From: Vespa crabro
Lineage: Eukaryota > Arthropoda > Insecta > Hymenoptera > Vespidae
DNA: 64,000 nt
Assembly: GCF_910589235.1 (NCBI RefSeq)
Contig: NC_060961.1
Span: 3,955,001 to 4,019,000 of the forward strand
Reading direction: 5' to 3'
In this document: positions 33,981 to 45,470 of the stretch, piece by piece
Layout: each line of letters opens with the position of its first letter
Numbering within the stretch: the first letter of the stretch is position 1
The notes under the pieces: generated by a model
Told to the model about the DNA's origin: nothing
The model's database searches: none
Seen by the model: the letters and a program-made list of their open reading frames with translations, nothing else
Translations under genes and position numbers: made by a program

Positions 33981-36916
33981 ATTTGTCGTTTAGGATTAAA
34001 ACATCCAAAATTGGCTCGTGACTGAAAGCTAGTGAAGGCTCTCTCGAAGGCGTGTTTTCGGCTCGGAACGAGGGCCAAAGAAGAATGCAAAAGGGGGAGA
34101 TCGGATCCCATGGGAGTGGACGTTACAACCTGCCCAATGTACACGCGTTACGAGCTACGAACTTTGCGGGAGAGTCGCTTTTAGAAGAGGAGGAAGTCTA
34201 AAGGCACGAGTCTGTATCAGGATATAGGCTTGAGAGTAGCAGATGTAAGGGACGTTTGATTGGTAGGCAAAGGGCAGAGGATTAATCTGGTTATGGCATG
34301 CAACCGAGTGTGTTAAAGCTCGCACCGGACTACGTTTCTACGATGAAGTACGTTCTTATAAGGGATTATTCGTGTTCCTGCGGACTGATATAGCTGGTTC
34401 GACGTCCATTATAAATATAAACCTATTGTAAATATAAATCTAAATCTATCTGAGTTTTACTCACGTCACGTGCATCCTTCGCTTTACGAAGAATCCGTTC
34501 TGGACTTTTTTACTTTGCTTCCTTTCATTATTCGATCTTTATGTTTTCTCTTTAAACAAATTCGAAAGCTCTTAATCGTCGTCACAAACTTATAAGTATA
34601 ATCAATAGAATACGATCGATAATTATTGAATCGAAATTATTCAAACGATATATCGTAGAAAAGAAAATCATATATCGTATTAATTTCTTTTACGTATCGT
34701 CGATGAGGCCTATCTCTCCTTTTTTCTTTTCTCTTTTTTTTTTTTTTGTTTTTTTCTTTTCTTTTCGTTTATAGAATACATTCGAAGATATAGAAATTTC
34801 ATCGTAATGATAATCGCATCAACATACTACGTATGACCATTTTAGTTTTAGTTCCAGAATTATCGCGATCGTACGGTTATACCGATCCCAAGAGTCCGAT
34901 ACTCGTTGCATCCATGATTCAACCGGACGCCACTTGAGCTAAACTCGAGCTATTGTACGAGCTGTAATTTGCGAACACTCGCTGTAATTTCCGGATAAAT
35001 AAATGTTCTTGCATGCGTCGTGGGATATCCTTTGTTCCTTAGAGCAAAGTCGATTCTCTTAGAGCAAAGTATTCATTGAAATTCATTAAAACAATTGCTA
35101 ACGTTTATCTCTAAGTGTTTTTCTTTTTTTTTTTTCTTTTGCGATAACAGAGATAAGCACATGCATTTTTTAATATCTAAAGTATCAAATAATATCAATG
35201 CATTAAGATATCCTGTTACTAATATTGAAATTAATTAGTAATCATATTTAAAAGCTAATTAATAATATAGTTATCTTTTATATTCGTTATGAATCATTTT
35301 GATATTATAAGAAAAAGATCAAACATCGTAAAGAAAAAAAGCAAGAGAAAGAAGAATCGAAAGTTTTTGACAACAATCAATATTTTCCTTTTACGAATAG
35401 TTAATCTTTCTTATTCTTAGAAATTTATGCGAATTTATGTTGTTGCTATTCGAAAACTTCGGCGATTCCGTGAAATCGCACGGTTGTTCGTTTAAACCGT
35501 GATGGCAATTAATAAAAGGAGAAGAGAAAGAAACGGTAGAAAAAAGAAGGAGGAAGGATGGAAAGAAAGAGAAGGAAAGAAAAGAGTTAGGCAGAAAGAT
35601 TTCGAAGCTGAAGGAGGGCGCACGATCATGATTGCGCGAGCTTCGAGTTTTGGTAGAGGAGAGAAGAAGGAGGAGTTGAGAGGAGAAGAGAGCTCGAACG
35701 AGGATCGAGAACGTGGAGGTGGGAAAAAGGAAGGGTTGGAAGAGGCGAGGGAACACGCAAGATTCTTCCCTTTTTTCTTTTCCCTCGATCCTCGTAGCCC
35801 TCTTCCTTCCTTCTTTCTCTTGGTCGTTGCACGTACGAGATTCCTCTGTGTACGCATGGTATAAGGGAGGTGTGACGTCGGCGGCACCACGAAAATTTAT
35901 CAGCCGATTCAATGCCGCGGCGTTACTCGCGCTAATTTATACACACTCGCCGAAACCACAAGAAGCGACCAGTGGTGCTCAGCTTTCTCGGTGAATTCCA
36001 ACGAAACGGCGAGCCGTAACGAGCTACCCTATTTTATTCAACATTCCAACGAGAATCGCGTTCATTGGCCTCGTTCAATGCACTTCCTCATCCTCTACCT
36101 TATCCTTTTCTACCTTCTCCTTATTTCTAACTTAAACTCCAATCCTTGTCTTTTCTTCATAATTATATTTAAATTATACAACTTTTTCGTTTTTGTACGT
36201 TAATGCAAAAAATTATACCATATGCTTTTCATTGTCCATTATATTTCATTTAACTCTAGAATTGTTCACTTTCTGTAATTTTATTTTTGAGTAAATGTTT
36301 AAACTAGAGCGTTGCTCCTTTTCTTTCAATCATCTTCTCAATTTTCGTCACGAACAAACGATTCGAAACGAAGAGCGATCGTAACGTATCGAAGAAGAAT
36401 GGTTATTTGGAAAACTAAGAGCGATCGGTAATCTTTATATCGTGGAGGGGGGGGGTCGTTTATTTTGCACTCCGTTTATTTCGCACGTTTATAACAGTTC
36501 GCGTTTGGACGGGCAAAAGTGTCGCTGCAATTTCGCGTCGAACGGCGTATCCGATGATGGAAACCTTCGACGCCACGGGGAGACCGTCAACGTTCGTAGC
36601 CCAAATACATCGATCATTGAGAATGAACGGTGCATACAACGATGCACGTTGGTATGATATATCGGTTCGCGTTACTCCCATACTCGTTTTGGTTCGATAC
36701 TCGGCTTTAAAAATAAAAGAATAACAGATAAGAGAAAAAAGCTATAGACGAAAAGGTCAAAACTTGATCGATCGTACATATTCAACGATCTTTATGATCT
36801 TATACATTATATTATATCTAAATGAGGATTAACTTAAAAAGGATAGAATAACGATACGTTTCGAGCACGTTGGTTTATCATTAAAAGATACCGAAAGAAG
36901 TGGAAATGTAATTTAG

Positions 36917-36950
36917 AAGAAAAAAAAAAAAAACAAAAAAAAACAAAAAA
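36917..36950. repeat. A-rich tract
   Basis: Three A-runs separated by single Cs. Confidence 0.9.
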
Positions 36951-36989
36951 GTATAGTTAACGAGCACGAATCGATAATGGATATATAAT

Positions 36990-37018
36990 GGTACGAACTA
37001 TTATCGAAGCTTCGTACC
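36990..37018. other. Perfect 8-bp inverted repeat
   Basis: GGTACGAA and TTCGTACC are separated by 13 bases and can pair into an eight-base-pair stem. Confidence 0.6.
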
Positions 37019-37460
37019 GACGGAACTGAAGAAAAGACCTTTCAAATGGTCCACTAACGATTGGTGGGTCAGCTACACTAAAGAGAACCAGTAGTTCTCT
37101 CTCCTTCTCTCTCTTTCTCTTTTAACGATAGCACCTACCTATCAAATGGATCTTTCACGAAATGAAACGAGCGATAGCGTCCGTGAAAGTCTCGTTCGAA
37201 TGGTATGTTTGATCTATCGTGTATTGTGTAACACACCGACGAAAGTAATGGTGGTGATAGAGACACGTAGGTTTTGTTGGAGCTTAATTTTATTCAAAGA
37301 AGAATGAGAGAGACGAAGAGATGTTGGTACGAATGAAAAATTATCTAACGCTACGGTTTTTAAGTTTTGAACTGTGGTACATCAATAGCGGCACCGACGA
37401 TTATTAAGCAACACATTGTTCGTGCTTGGAATCCAAAGATCCAAGGACAGAAAAAAAAAT

Positions 37461-37496
<36 letters not shown>

Positions 37497-37506
37497 AGAA
37501 AGAAAG
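37461..37506. repeat. (GA)n microsatellite
   Basis: About 13 GA units within a purine-only stretch. Confidence 0.95.
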
Positions 37507-37828
37507 CTAGATTAAGTTATTATGTCAGAAGCAAAGCACTATTGCAATAGAGAAGGTAATAATAAAGAATAAAATATAACATACAAAATAAATAAATGAA
37601 ATAAACAATAACGTAAAATATAAGATAAAAACTACAAAGTCCAATAGAAAGGAAGGAAAATGGAAGTATAATAAAAGAAATACGAAATATTAGATGGGAG
37701 AAAGTTACAGAGTAGAAGATGGAAGAGGATGTCATAAAGCAACACCTTGGTGGACACTTTCAGTGGAAAACTATGTTCCTTAGGACGAAGAGACGAAAAG
37801 AGAAAGAAGAGAAAGAGTGCAAGAGATG

Positions 37829-37837
37829 GAGAGAGAG

Positions 37838-37889
<52 letters not shown>
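37829..37889. repeat. (GA)n microsatellite
   Basis: About 24 GA units with an AAAA interruption. Confidence 0.95.
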
Positions 37890-38009
37890 GATAAGAAAGA
37901 AGAGAAAGTGTGAGGAGAGACAAGGATAAGAAGTAATCAATTCCGTCGAATAAACTTCGTTACATTGGCTCGATATATAAGGCCGCTTAATATCTATCAT
38001 TTTGTACAT

Positions 38010-38215
38010 TGATTGTTACTTTTCACGGGGTGGGCAATGCGCTACCCCGCCGTGACGGCAGTGTGCAGCATACCGCAGGGCCCAAACGTTCCACACAAGA
38101 ACGTACAGTGCACAACATACGAGCGAAGAAATCGTGTTACCGACAGGATAGAGTAGACAGCCATGGCCACAAATCTATAGATCGGTTGGTAGCCCAGCAC
38201 AAGTAAGCATTCTAA
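38010..38215. other. Complex GC-richer block, candidate exon or conserved element
   Basis: The plus frame is open from 38009 to 38206 with no ATG at its start, and CACAAGTAAGC near 38199-38209 contains a good donor core (GTAAGC). Possible acceptors are the CAG triplets at 38060-38080, but no clear polypyrimidine tract precedes them. The translated sequence is not recognised. Confidence 0.15.
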
Positions 38216-38361
38216 AACATTATGTCAGTAATTAATTGTCTGCCAAGAAATGATGCGGCTATCTCACGCGACCGATGCGAAGGGGCCCCTCGGCCTTTCC
38301 CTTTATCCCCACTCCTCGTCCTCCTTCTCTTCCTCTTTTCTTACACTTTTTCTTCCTTTTT

Positions 38362-38391
38362 TCTTTTTCTTTTTCTTTTTCTTTTTCTTTT
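38362..38391. repeat. (CTTTTT)n hexamer repeat
   Basis: Five copies of CTTTTT within a longer pyrimidine tract. Confidence 0.9.
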
Positions 38392-38667
38392 TTAATTTCT
38401 CTTTAATCTTTTCTTTTCTTTTTCTTCTTATATAATATTACCTCCTCTTCTCTCTCTTCTCCTATCTCTTCCCAACGAAGACGTTCTTCTTCCATATGTT
38501 TCTTTCTCCTCTCTTTTCTGACTGTATTCACGTTTTAGACAAGACCCCAGGGAATTCCTTATGCTCTCGACATAGCGAAAAATGTAGATAACAGGATATT
38601 ATCTCTAAAACGAACGTGAAATATCAAAAAATCCTTTCTGGACCATAACGTTTTATATCGGAATTTA

Positions 38668-38774
38668 AATGTATGTATGTATGTTTGTATGTATGAATGT
38701 GCGTGCGTGCGTGGGTGTGTGTGTGTGTATATATATATATGTGTGTGTGTATATATATATGTGTGTGTGTATAT
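38668..38774. repeat. Compound (ATGT)n, (GC/GT)n and (TA)n repeat
   Basis: ATGT tetramers pass into GTGC, then two alternating blocks of GT and TA dinucleotides. Most of it alternates purine and pyrimidine. Confidence 0.9.
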
Positions 38775-38882
38775 CCGCTTTAATGTCAAAACGTCTAGAT
38801 GGATTGTCTGGAAATTTTTAGTAAAATATATAATTGTTACTGAATGAATATCTACTGAAAATTTTCAATCGATCCGACTTTC

Positions 38883-38935
38883 AAAAAAAGAAAAAAGAAA
38901 AAAAAAAAAGAAAAAAAAATAAAACAAAACAAAAT
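38883..38935. repeat. A-rich tract
   Basis: A-runs broken by single G, T or C. Confidence 0.9.
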
Positions 38936-39100
38936 AAAAGAACATTGAAAAAAATCGGTAAAATTCTTTTCACAGCTGAAAGCTTTAAAATGGATGTAAC
39001 AATTAAAGCGAAAAAGTGAAACAATATAAAGTAATGTTATTTTTAGTACAGTTTTAAAAATAATATTTAATATCGATCACTCTTTTATCTTAAACTAACT

Positions 39101-39132
39101 GGGGATGGGGGGGGGAGGGGCGGAGGGGGGGG
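39101..39132 (+). other. G-quadruplex-type G tract
   Basis: Four G-runs of 4, 9, 4 and 8 bases are separated by AT, A and CGGA. This satisfies the usual pattern for an intramolecular G-quadruplex on the plus strand. G-runs this long are rare in AT-rich DNA. Confidence 0.8.
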
Positions 39133-40002
39133 AGGCTGCATTTGAGTATAATAAATATTTCTTCCTTTTTTTTTATTCGTCTTTCTCATCGTCTTCCTTT
39201 CTCTAAAAGAAAAGAGCACGAGCCGACCCTTCGTCCATCCTCTTCTCGATCGTTCTCGGACTAGCAATGCATTTAAACAATCTCTTTATCTCCGACTCGG
39301 CACTCGAGGCGACGCGACTGCTAATAATCAGAGGAAAACATTCCTCGCGGACTTGCTAGGCACACCCCATAGAGTGCTCCCTCTTTAATTTTTCTTATTT
39401 TACACGTATTTTACACGCCCTTTGTCCCTGACTTTCTTATTTCCTTTCTTTTTCTTCAATTCTCTCTTAGTTTCTTCAAGCCTCTCCCATTCCTCCTTCA
39501 CGCATTATATCTCTTTTTGATCTATCGCCTTACAATGTACGTCGATATGTCATCGTTTTTCTTCGTCCTTTTCTTCTTACAATATCTAACAATAAGTTTC
39601 TTACTCGCTCTTTGTGAATCGTATAGAAGAAGAAGCTTTAAAGAAAAGTAATAGAAATACGCCTCTGCGGTTTCATTCTATCTTTATCAACATCCCTATC
39701 GTGGTCTTTCATGGTCATCGTTGGATCGTGCAAAACGATGAAATAGAAAAAAGAAGACATGAAAAAGGATAAAAAGAAAGAAAAGAAAAAAAAAAAAAAA
39801 CAAGGTAAAAAGGAAAGAGCGTGCGGTCACGGGCAAACGGGGAATGCTCTCACGAGCCATACAATAATTTTACGCGAGCATTGTACAATTTGATAATCAT
39901 TTTGCCGTTGAAGTCACCCGTTCATTAGCATATTTAATTATGAATATTTAAGAGTTTTGGCCCAGCGGGACGTCAACGTCCTAACCGGCGAGGTCTTTTC
40001 TT

Positions 40003-40008
<6 letters not shown>

Positions 40009-40034
<26 letters not shown>
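40009..40034. repeat. (CT)n in a pyrimidine-rich stretch
   Basis: Thirteen CT units at the head of a stretch to 40130 that is almost purely C and T on the plus strand. Confidence 0.95.
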
Positions 40035-40311
40035 CTTTCTTCTTTCTTTCCTTCTTTCCTTGTCTCTTCCTCCCTCCCTTCCTCCCCACCCCTCTCTCGC
40101 TCTCTCTCTCCTTCTCTCTTTCTCTTCGGCGTATTAAAATAAAGCCTGCATGGTGCATGAGGCTCCGTCGTAAATTTCGTCGGACACACAAGGACTGGTT
40201 GTTGCTCCGATCTCGCATGGAAAGACGACTAAAAAGATATCTGGAAGACAGGCATACGATACGTATTGCCACTAGCGGTGTAATACGAAAGAAAAAAGGA
40301 TAAGAAAAAGG

Positions 40312-40320
<9 letters not shown>

Positions 40321-40342
<22 letters not shown>

Positions 40343-40352
40343 GAAAAGAAAG
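40321..40352. repeat. (AAAAG)n pentanucleotide repeat
   Basis: About six copies of AAAAG in an A-rich purine tract starting near 40290. Confidence 0.9.
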
Positions 40353-40830
40353 AAAGAAAAAGGAGGTGAGGCCCATCCTTTGCACGCTCGCGCACACGCG
40401 CTTACGAACTTCACGGACGACCTTTATCTTTCCTCTCTTATCGTTCTCGTCTCTTTCTCACTGTTTCTCCTCTTCTCTCGTCATTTTCTTCATCTGCTGG
40501 TAGTCTCAAAGATCGAATGAATTCCACGACACGCTCGAACCTCTTTCCTCATTCCCTTCTTCTTTTTCCTTTCTCGAGAAAAGTCTTTTATCTTTCTTTC
40601 CCAGGACATTGTACCCTGGCAGGTTTCTTTGACATTGGCGACATGAGGCCTCTTTCTGCCGAAACAATTCTACTGAGCTGGATTTCTCGCATACCGTTTT
40701 CTCTTTCTTGTTTGTCTCTCTTGCTCTCTTTCTTTCTCGCGTATAGCCCACGCATTATAATAGCGGCACTTTAAAGGGACGGACGATGAATAGGGTGCGT
40801 ATAGAAGCTTCTAGCACCTGCGAACCATTA

Positions 40831-40834
<4 letters not shown>

Positions 40835-40864
<30 letters not shown>
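40835..40864. repeat. (GA)n microsatellite
   Basis: About 15 GA units. Confidence 0.95.
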
Positions 40865-40868
<4 letters not shown>

Positions 40869-42300
40869 GAGGCCAGTATAGCCTTTTTCTTTTCTTTTTT
40901 TCTTTAAATAATACGTAATGGGCTCTAATAATTAGTCGGAGAACATCGGCAGGGTGTGTAAAACTAATGCCAGCGTAGTGGAAGGGCTGCGGGCCAGAAA
41001 TCATTTACATGACCGCTCATTTGTTCCCTTTCTCTTCTTTTTAATTGCCCTCACCCTTTCTCCTCTCTTCTCAAGATACCACTCTACGATCCCACAGTTA
41101 TTATTATCTCTACGCTCACCGACTACTAATGATCAGACTTGATCTGAGTCTATCCTTTGAGATTCTCAAAAATGTATTGTAAGTCATCGCTCGAGTGATT
41201 TAAAATATTTATTGTCTTTATATGGGTATACATATATCATCGAATAACGAACGCGTTAATTAGGGTTAATTAATTTACTTTTACTCACGTTTTTCTTTCG
41301 CGAGTTTTCAAAGTTAACCGATTCGAAAGAACAAACGACCTTGACCATCTCTTCTTTCCGTCAACGTATTCGCCTTCGAGGAAATTAAATATCGCTTTTT
41401 ACTATAATTATGGCAGAATCACATCCTCGAAATATACCACGGCGGGGTGCCGAGTCAGTATGGCAGTTAAATAAATTTCGCCATAGCTCGCTCCGTTGGT
41501 ACCCTCCGAGAGAATCGAGACAACGAGCCTCGGAGTCATCGTCTTCAACGTTTTCAGGTCATTGTGAGACCCTCTCGTAAAAGTCAAAGCACGACGATGA
41601 TACGCCTATAAACTCGAATTTTATCTCGTTATTGTCTCCGAAATGGCATATCGATATATACGATATCGACTGATAAAATAACTTGGTAATTGAGAGAACG
41701 ATTTTATTCGGTGGTCCGATCTTTTCGAATAATAGTCCTTTTATCTACATTGTTTCATAATCAAGTAGTGCTTTTAATGTTATTGAAAAACTTTACCGGG
41801 AACATTTTTTCGTGCCATTGTGTATTTATTCCTTTTTCATTTTTCGAATAAAAGGTGTGCAGTAACGTTAAAGAGACGAGAGGAGGCATTTCGTATGGCT
41901 AAGAATTATTGCCCCGTTCCACGTAGGTCTGTACATACGAGTAATTTCTCGTTTGCCAAACCGTAAATCAGTGGAAGAGAGAAGGGGCAAGGGGGACAGG
42001 GGACCTCGCTCTGATCTTGATTTAACCCTCCTATAGAGTTTGCGTCGACTGCACGCTCAAGATGTCGGGCCAAAGCGGATGTAGCTTTATTAAAGCGATG
42101 TAATCGATTTTCATCGCGTTTATCTTTATTGCTGCGAATGCTTCAGTGTCGCTATCAAAAAGATAAGCGTACAAATAAATGTCGAGCATTTATTTAAAAA
42201 GAATTTTCATTGAATGAACTATCAGCAGGCTGTTATACCGTAATACCGGATCTCATTATCCTTTGAAAGCATTCTACCTCTTGTCGTCGAGATACCTTGC

Positions 42301-42352
42301 ACCGGAGAAGTAGCTCCGGTAATAGGCGGGGTGCGGGGTGGGGGGCTGGGGG
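42301..42352 (+). other. Hairpin followed by a G-quadruplex-type tract
   Basis: ACCGGAG and CTCCGGT (42301-42307, 42314-42320) pair into a perfect seven-base-pair stem with a six-base loop. Seven bases later come four G-runs of 4, 4, 6 and 5 (42328-42352) with loops of 3, 1 and 2 bases, a textbook G-quadruplex pattern. The pairing of both structures within 52 bases is unusual in this AT-rich DNA. Confidence 0.7.
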
Positions 42353-43333
42353 TCAGGCAGGAGGGAAACTTATACGCAAAATTATAAGCGGAAAATTATA
42401 TTAATATATAATTTTTTCTCCCCCGTAATATTTCTTTTTCGTTTAACGACACAATGTTGTACGTGTCAAGGATAAAGGCAAAGTCGCGAAATTACGAGCA
42501 CGTTCGTTGGTGCAGCTACAAGCCGAAATGAAACAATTAAAATCCGTTGTAGAGGCTGCTCGAGGAGGGACTTGAACGCCGTAGGGGAGTTAATTGCATT
42601 TCCCTCGCGTTAACGTCAGAAAAAGATACCGTCCGACTTAATTCGGCACATACGCAGTACCTACCGAGCTCGCCCTGGAGCGAGAAGGACAGATGGATGA
42701 ACGAACAGACAGAGAAAGGGGTGGAAATAGGACGGGCGTAATCGCAGCACAGAAATCATTCGTCCACCGATTTATTACTTTTAATTAGTATTAAATTCAA
42801 TCCGGCCGGTTCTCGCTGTAGGTGGCACGTTTACATCATGTAATTTGTGTCTTCCGTTATGGTCATTTTCTTGTGGCGTGCCCACGCATTATCGAGATGG
42901 CCGCGGCTCCTCGCCTCTGGAGTCCATTATATCGGCGTTGGTTAAAACTAAAAAGAAAGGATGCGTGTATACGTTCTTCGGAAAAAAGAAGCTAATTGTA
43001 AAACGAGAGAGAGAAAGACAGAATGAAAGAGAAAGAGGAAGATAATTTTGGAAAAGAATGTGAATCGATTGAAAACTTGTGAAACGATGTGAATCGATAT
43101 AAAACGCTTGAACACAAAAATTTATATATTAACATTATATTTTTGCTTCGTTATTATTGTTATTGTTATTTTTACTTTCTTTTGTTTTGTTTTTCTTTTT
43201 TTTCTTTATTTAAATACTAAACGCATTATTTTCTTTTTTTTTTATTCTATTATGTTATATCGTTAAATAATTCCCACGAAATTGTTCGGGCACACGTGAC
43301 ATAATTTCGAGTCGATAATATCGACGCTTTGCT

Positions 43334-43633
43334 TTACACGTTGAAAACGTGATTTGGTAACTGGTAATTATCGGCGAAATTGGGACTGAAGCGGTTAATG
43401 AAACGTAACGATATCGATGACGCGAATCTAGTTCGTATCATTAACACGTTCGTAATCCATCTCAGAGGATGTATGATCGTTTGTAGAAACGTTCTTATGC
43501 ACGGATCGTTATTTAAACGCCTATCAAAACGTCCAACTAGAATACTCTGAGCATAAGCTGGTTTCATGGACCGTTCGTTTCCACCGTGTCTACGTATCCT
43601 CATAGCCCTACGCAAAGCGAGAGGATTACGCAT
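43334..43633 (-). other. Open reading frame of 99 codons with a downstream AATAAA
   Basis: On the minus strand the frame starts with ATG at 43631-43633 and ends with TAA at 43334-43336. It is free of repeats. The peptide is Arg-rich at its start with mixed composition afterwards, and I recognise no domain. About 90 bases past the stop lies AATAAA (43241-43246 on the plus strand as TTTATT) running into an A-rich stretch. It could be a small gene, a retrocopy fragment or chance. Confidence 0.18.
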
Positions 43634-43959
43634 CTCGATTCCTTGCTTGGGTATCGTATCACGATTCTCTAGTATCCTCTCACGATAGAAGATTACGTTT
43701 CGCTAGCTTATCTTACTACTAGATAACACGAACTTTCTCAGCTTTGTCTAATACCATTAATGCCGCCTTTGATGGTTTATGAAATATATCTCAAAGGTAA
43801 CGACATCATTTTGAATTGCTTTCTAAACACTTTGATCGATTAATTGAATCTTGAATTTTTCAATGTCGATAGGACATTGAAAATTTTATCATTTCCCTTT
43901 TTTGCCTTCCTTAAGCTTCTTTCAATATTCATTCATTAGGCAGACATCGAAAAGACTGA

Positions 43960-44073
43960 AAGAGAAGAAAAGAAAAAAAGAAAAAAAGAAAAAGAAAAAG
44001 AAAAAGAAGAAGAAGAAGAAGGAGAGAGCGTGCGAGAGAAGAAAGAAGAAGAAAAAAAAAAAGAAAAGAAAAG
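43960..44073. repeat. Purine-only A/G tract with GAA units
   Basis: A-rich runs, then (GAA)n, then A-rich again, with few pyrimidines. Translations are Lys/Arg-rich and not meaningful. Confidence 0.9.
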
Positions 44074-44279
44074 CAGGAGAATGCGCGTGTAGTGCACATG
44101 CGACGGGAGCTTAAATCTGATTTAAGTCACATATCGTGTCGCAGTGTTTATGCCGAAAAAAGACAAGATGCCTCCCGTGAGCTACCTTAAATTTACATCA
44201 AACTATACCTACGCTTTAATTCTTGAATGCTTCGTCTTCCCTCCCCTTTCTTTCTATTTCGCTTCTTGCATTGCATCGT

Positions 44280-44298
44280 TCTCTTTCTTTTTCTTTCT

Positions 44299-44338
<40 letters not shown>
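44280..44338. repeat. (CT)n microsatellite
   Basis: T-rich lead-in followed by about 17 CT units. A (GA)n tract of opposite orientation lies about 270 bases to the right. Confidence 0.95.
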
Positions 44339-44341
<3 letters not shown>

Positions 44342-44379
44342 GAACTCCCTTTTTTTTCCTTTTCTGAACGAGCGAGCAA

Positions 44380-44600
44380 GCACCGGTCCGCGGGCATTGG
44401 GCCATTCCGGGCCTACCCGTATCTCGCCTTTTAATCTTATTACGGACCCAGGACGGAAGATATGCCCGAGACGTATCATTTTCGCCTTCCCTAATTTATC
44501 ACTTTCCATAAAGTGCGCGGCCTCTAACCGCGCGGATTTTGTAACGCGGATGATAAATCGTTCACGACCGAACGAGACCGGTTCAGCATTAAGGAAAATG
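44380..44600. other. Complex GC-rich block between opposed CT and GA repeats
   Basis: Repeat-free and CpG-rich, with GCGCGGCCTCTAACCGCGCG near 44516, where CGCGG and CCGCG can pair. The sequence TTTCCATAAA near 44503 matches a Caudal/Abd-B-type site. It is a candidate conserved element enclosed by (CT)n and (GA)n arms that could fold back on each other. Confidence 0.25.
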
Positions 44601-44603
44601 GGT

Positions 44604-44610
44604 GAGAGAG

Positions 44611-44647
<37 letters not shown>

Positions 44648-44703
44648 TGGGGAAGTCCGGAAACAAAGAGGAGGATATAGATATATATATATATATATAT
44701 ATA
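44604..44703. repeat. (GA)n and (TA)n microsatellites
   Basis: (GA)n at 44604-44644 and (TA)n at 44681-44703. Confidence 0.9.
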
Positions 44704-45470
44704 AAATAAAGTAACTTTATAAAATCCAAAAATGGGATAACGAGCAACATGCTGCAAAATTTCTAAAGTCTCCTGTCGACGTTTCAAAGCTGATTAAATA
44801 TCATAAACGAGGGATGATCATGTATAAATGATTATGATAAAATTTTACGATGAATTATTTCGAGATTTTTTTCTTTAACAATGTCAAAAGTTTTGCGTTC
44901 CAAAAGCAATATATTTTTAATAGATGTAACATTGTAAAAGGAGAAAATATTGAAAACAAAGATAATATAATCGATATATTTTCTCTAATGTCGAAGAAAG
45001 TTTAAAATTTGTATAGAATTGTCGTTTAGGACGATCCAGTTGGAATAACTTCTAAAAATGAAGTTCTGCCTTCGTTGCCGCGAATCTAAGGAGATATTTG
45101 ATCATTCTCGTAAATAATTGGTCGATCCTATACGAGGCTTCTATCGTTCAATATCGGCACCAACAGGATTTTCCCAGGCTGATCCCGAAGGTAAAGGAAA
45201 TATAGACGTAGTGGCACGTATCCTGCCTATAGGAGTACCGAACAGGGCAAGGTGAGAAGGTGGGTAGGAGGCGGGGGGTGAAGGCGTTCGGTCGACGCAA
45301 GGCAAGGCGTCAGGCTTAAGGCCTTAAAGCCCGTGCAAAAAGGTCGTAAAACAAAGGAAGGCCCTATTTAATAAGATTACCGCGTCTCGAGGAGATTGTG
45401 TTGCCCGACTCTCGAGTATCGGATAACGTAAGCTACCTAAGGGGCAGCGTTGTGCGAAGACGCAGAGAAG

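Larger units (their letters stand above)
33241..37460. other. Non-coding stretch, largely unique
   Basis: 33241-33900 is unique and AT-rich. (GA)n lies at 33934. 34000-34430 is a complex block with a GGATTAATCT palindromic homeodomain-type site near 34278. 34440-35460 is AT-rich. 35510-35830 is purine-rich then pyrimidine-rich and gives artefactual open frames on both strands. 35860-36100 is CpG-rich. A G9 run is at 36447 and poly(A) at 36917. 37000-37260 is unique. Confidence 0.55.
37507..40900. other. Non-coding stretch with microsatellites
   Basis: 37510-37700 is AT-rich; (GA)n is at 37829. 38010-38300 is a complex GC-richer block. A pyrimidine tract with (CTTTTT)n covers 38320-38560, a compound GT/TA repeat 38668-38774, an A-rich tract 38883-38935 and a G-quadruplex-type tract 39101-39132. 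39180-39720 is unique and pyrimidine-rich. (CT)n lies at 40009, (AAAAG)n at 40321 and (GA)n at 40835. Confidence 0.55.
40901..43900. other. Largely unique non-coding stretch
   Basis: Blocks at 40920-41140, 41400-41580 and 41930-42850 are complex and CpG-containing, candidate conserved elements. 41400-41910 holds six copies of ATGGC/GCCAT. 41504-41535 contains CTCCGAG and CTCGGAG as a 7-bp inverted repeat with an 18-base loop. A hairpin and G-quadruplex motif lie at 42301-42352. 43040-43330 is AT-rich, followed by the open frame at 43334-43633. 43640-43900 is AT-rich. Confidence 0.5.

Noticed and set aside
35391..35912. 173-codon minus-strand frame
   Set aside because: It is carried by purine/pyrimidine-rich low-complexity sequence, and overlapping frames are open on both strands at the same place.
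42565..42580. tRNA-like T-arm (GGGACTTGAACGCC on the plus strand, resembling a minus-strand B box)
   Set aside because: The T-stem does not pair beyond one base, and no acceptor stem or A box can be found at the right distance.
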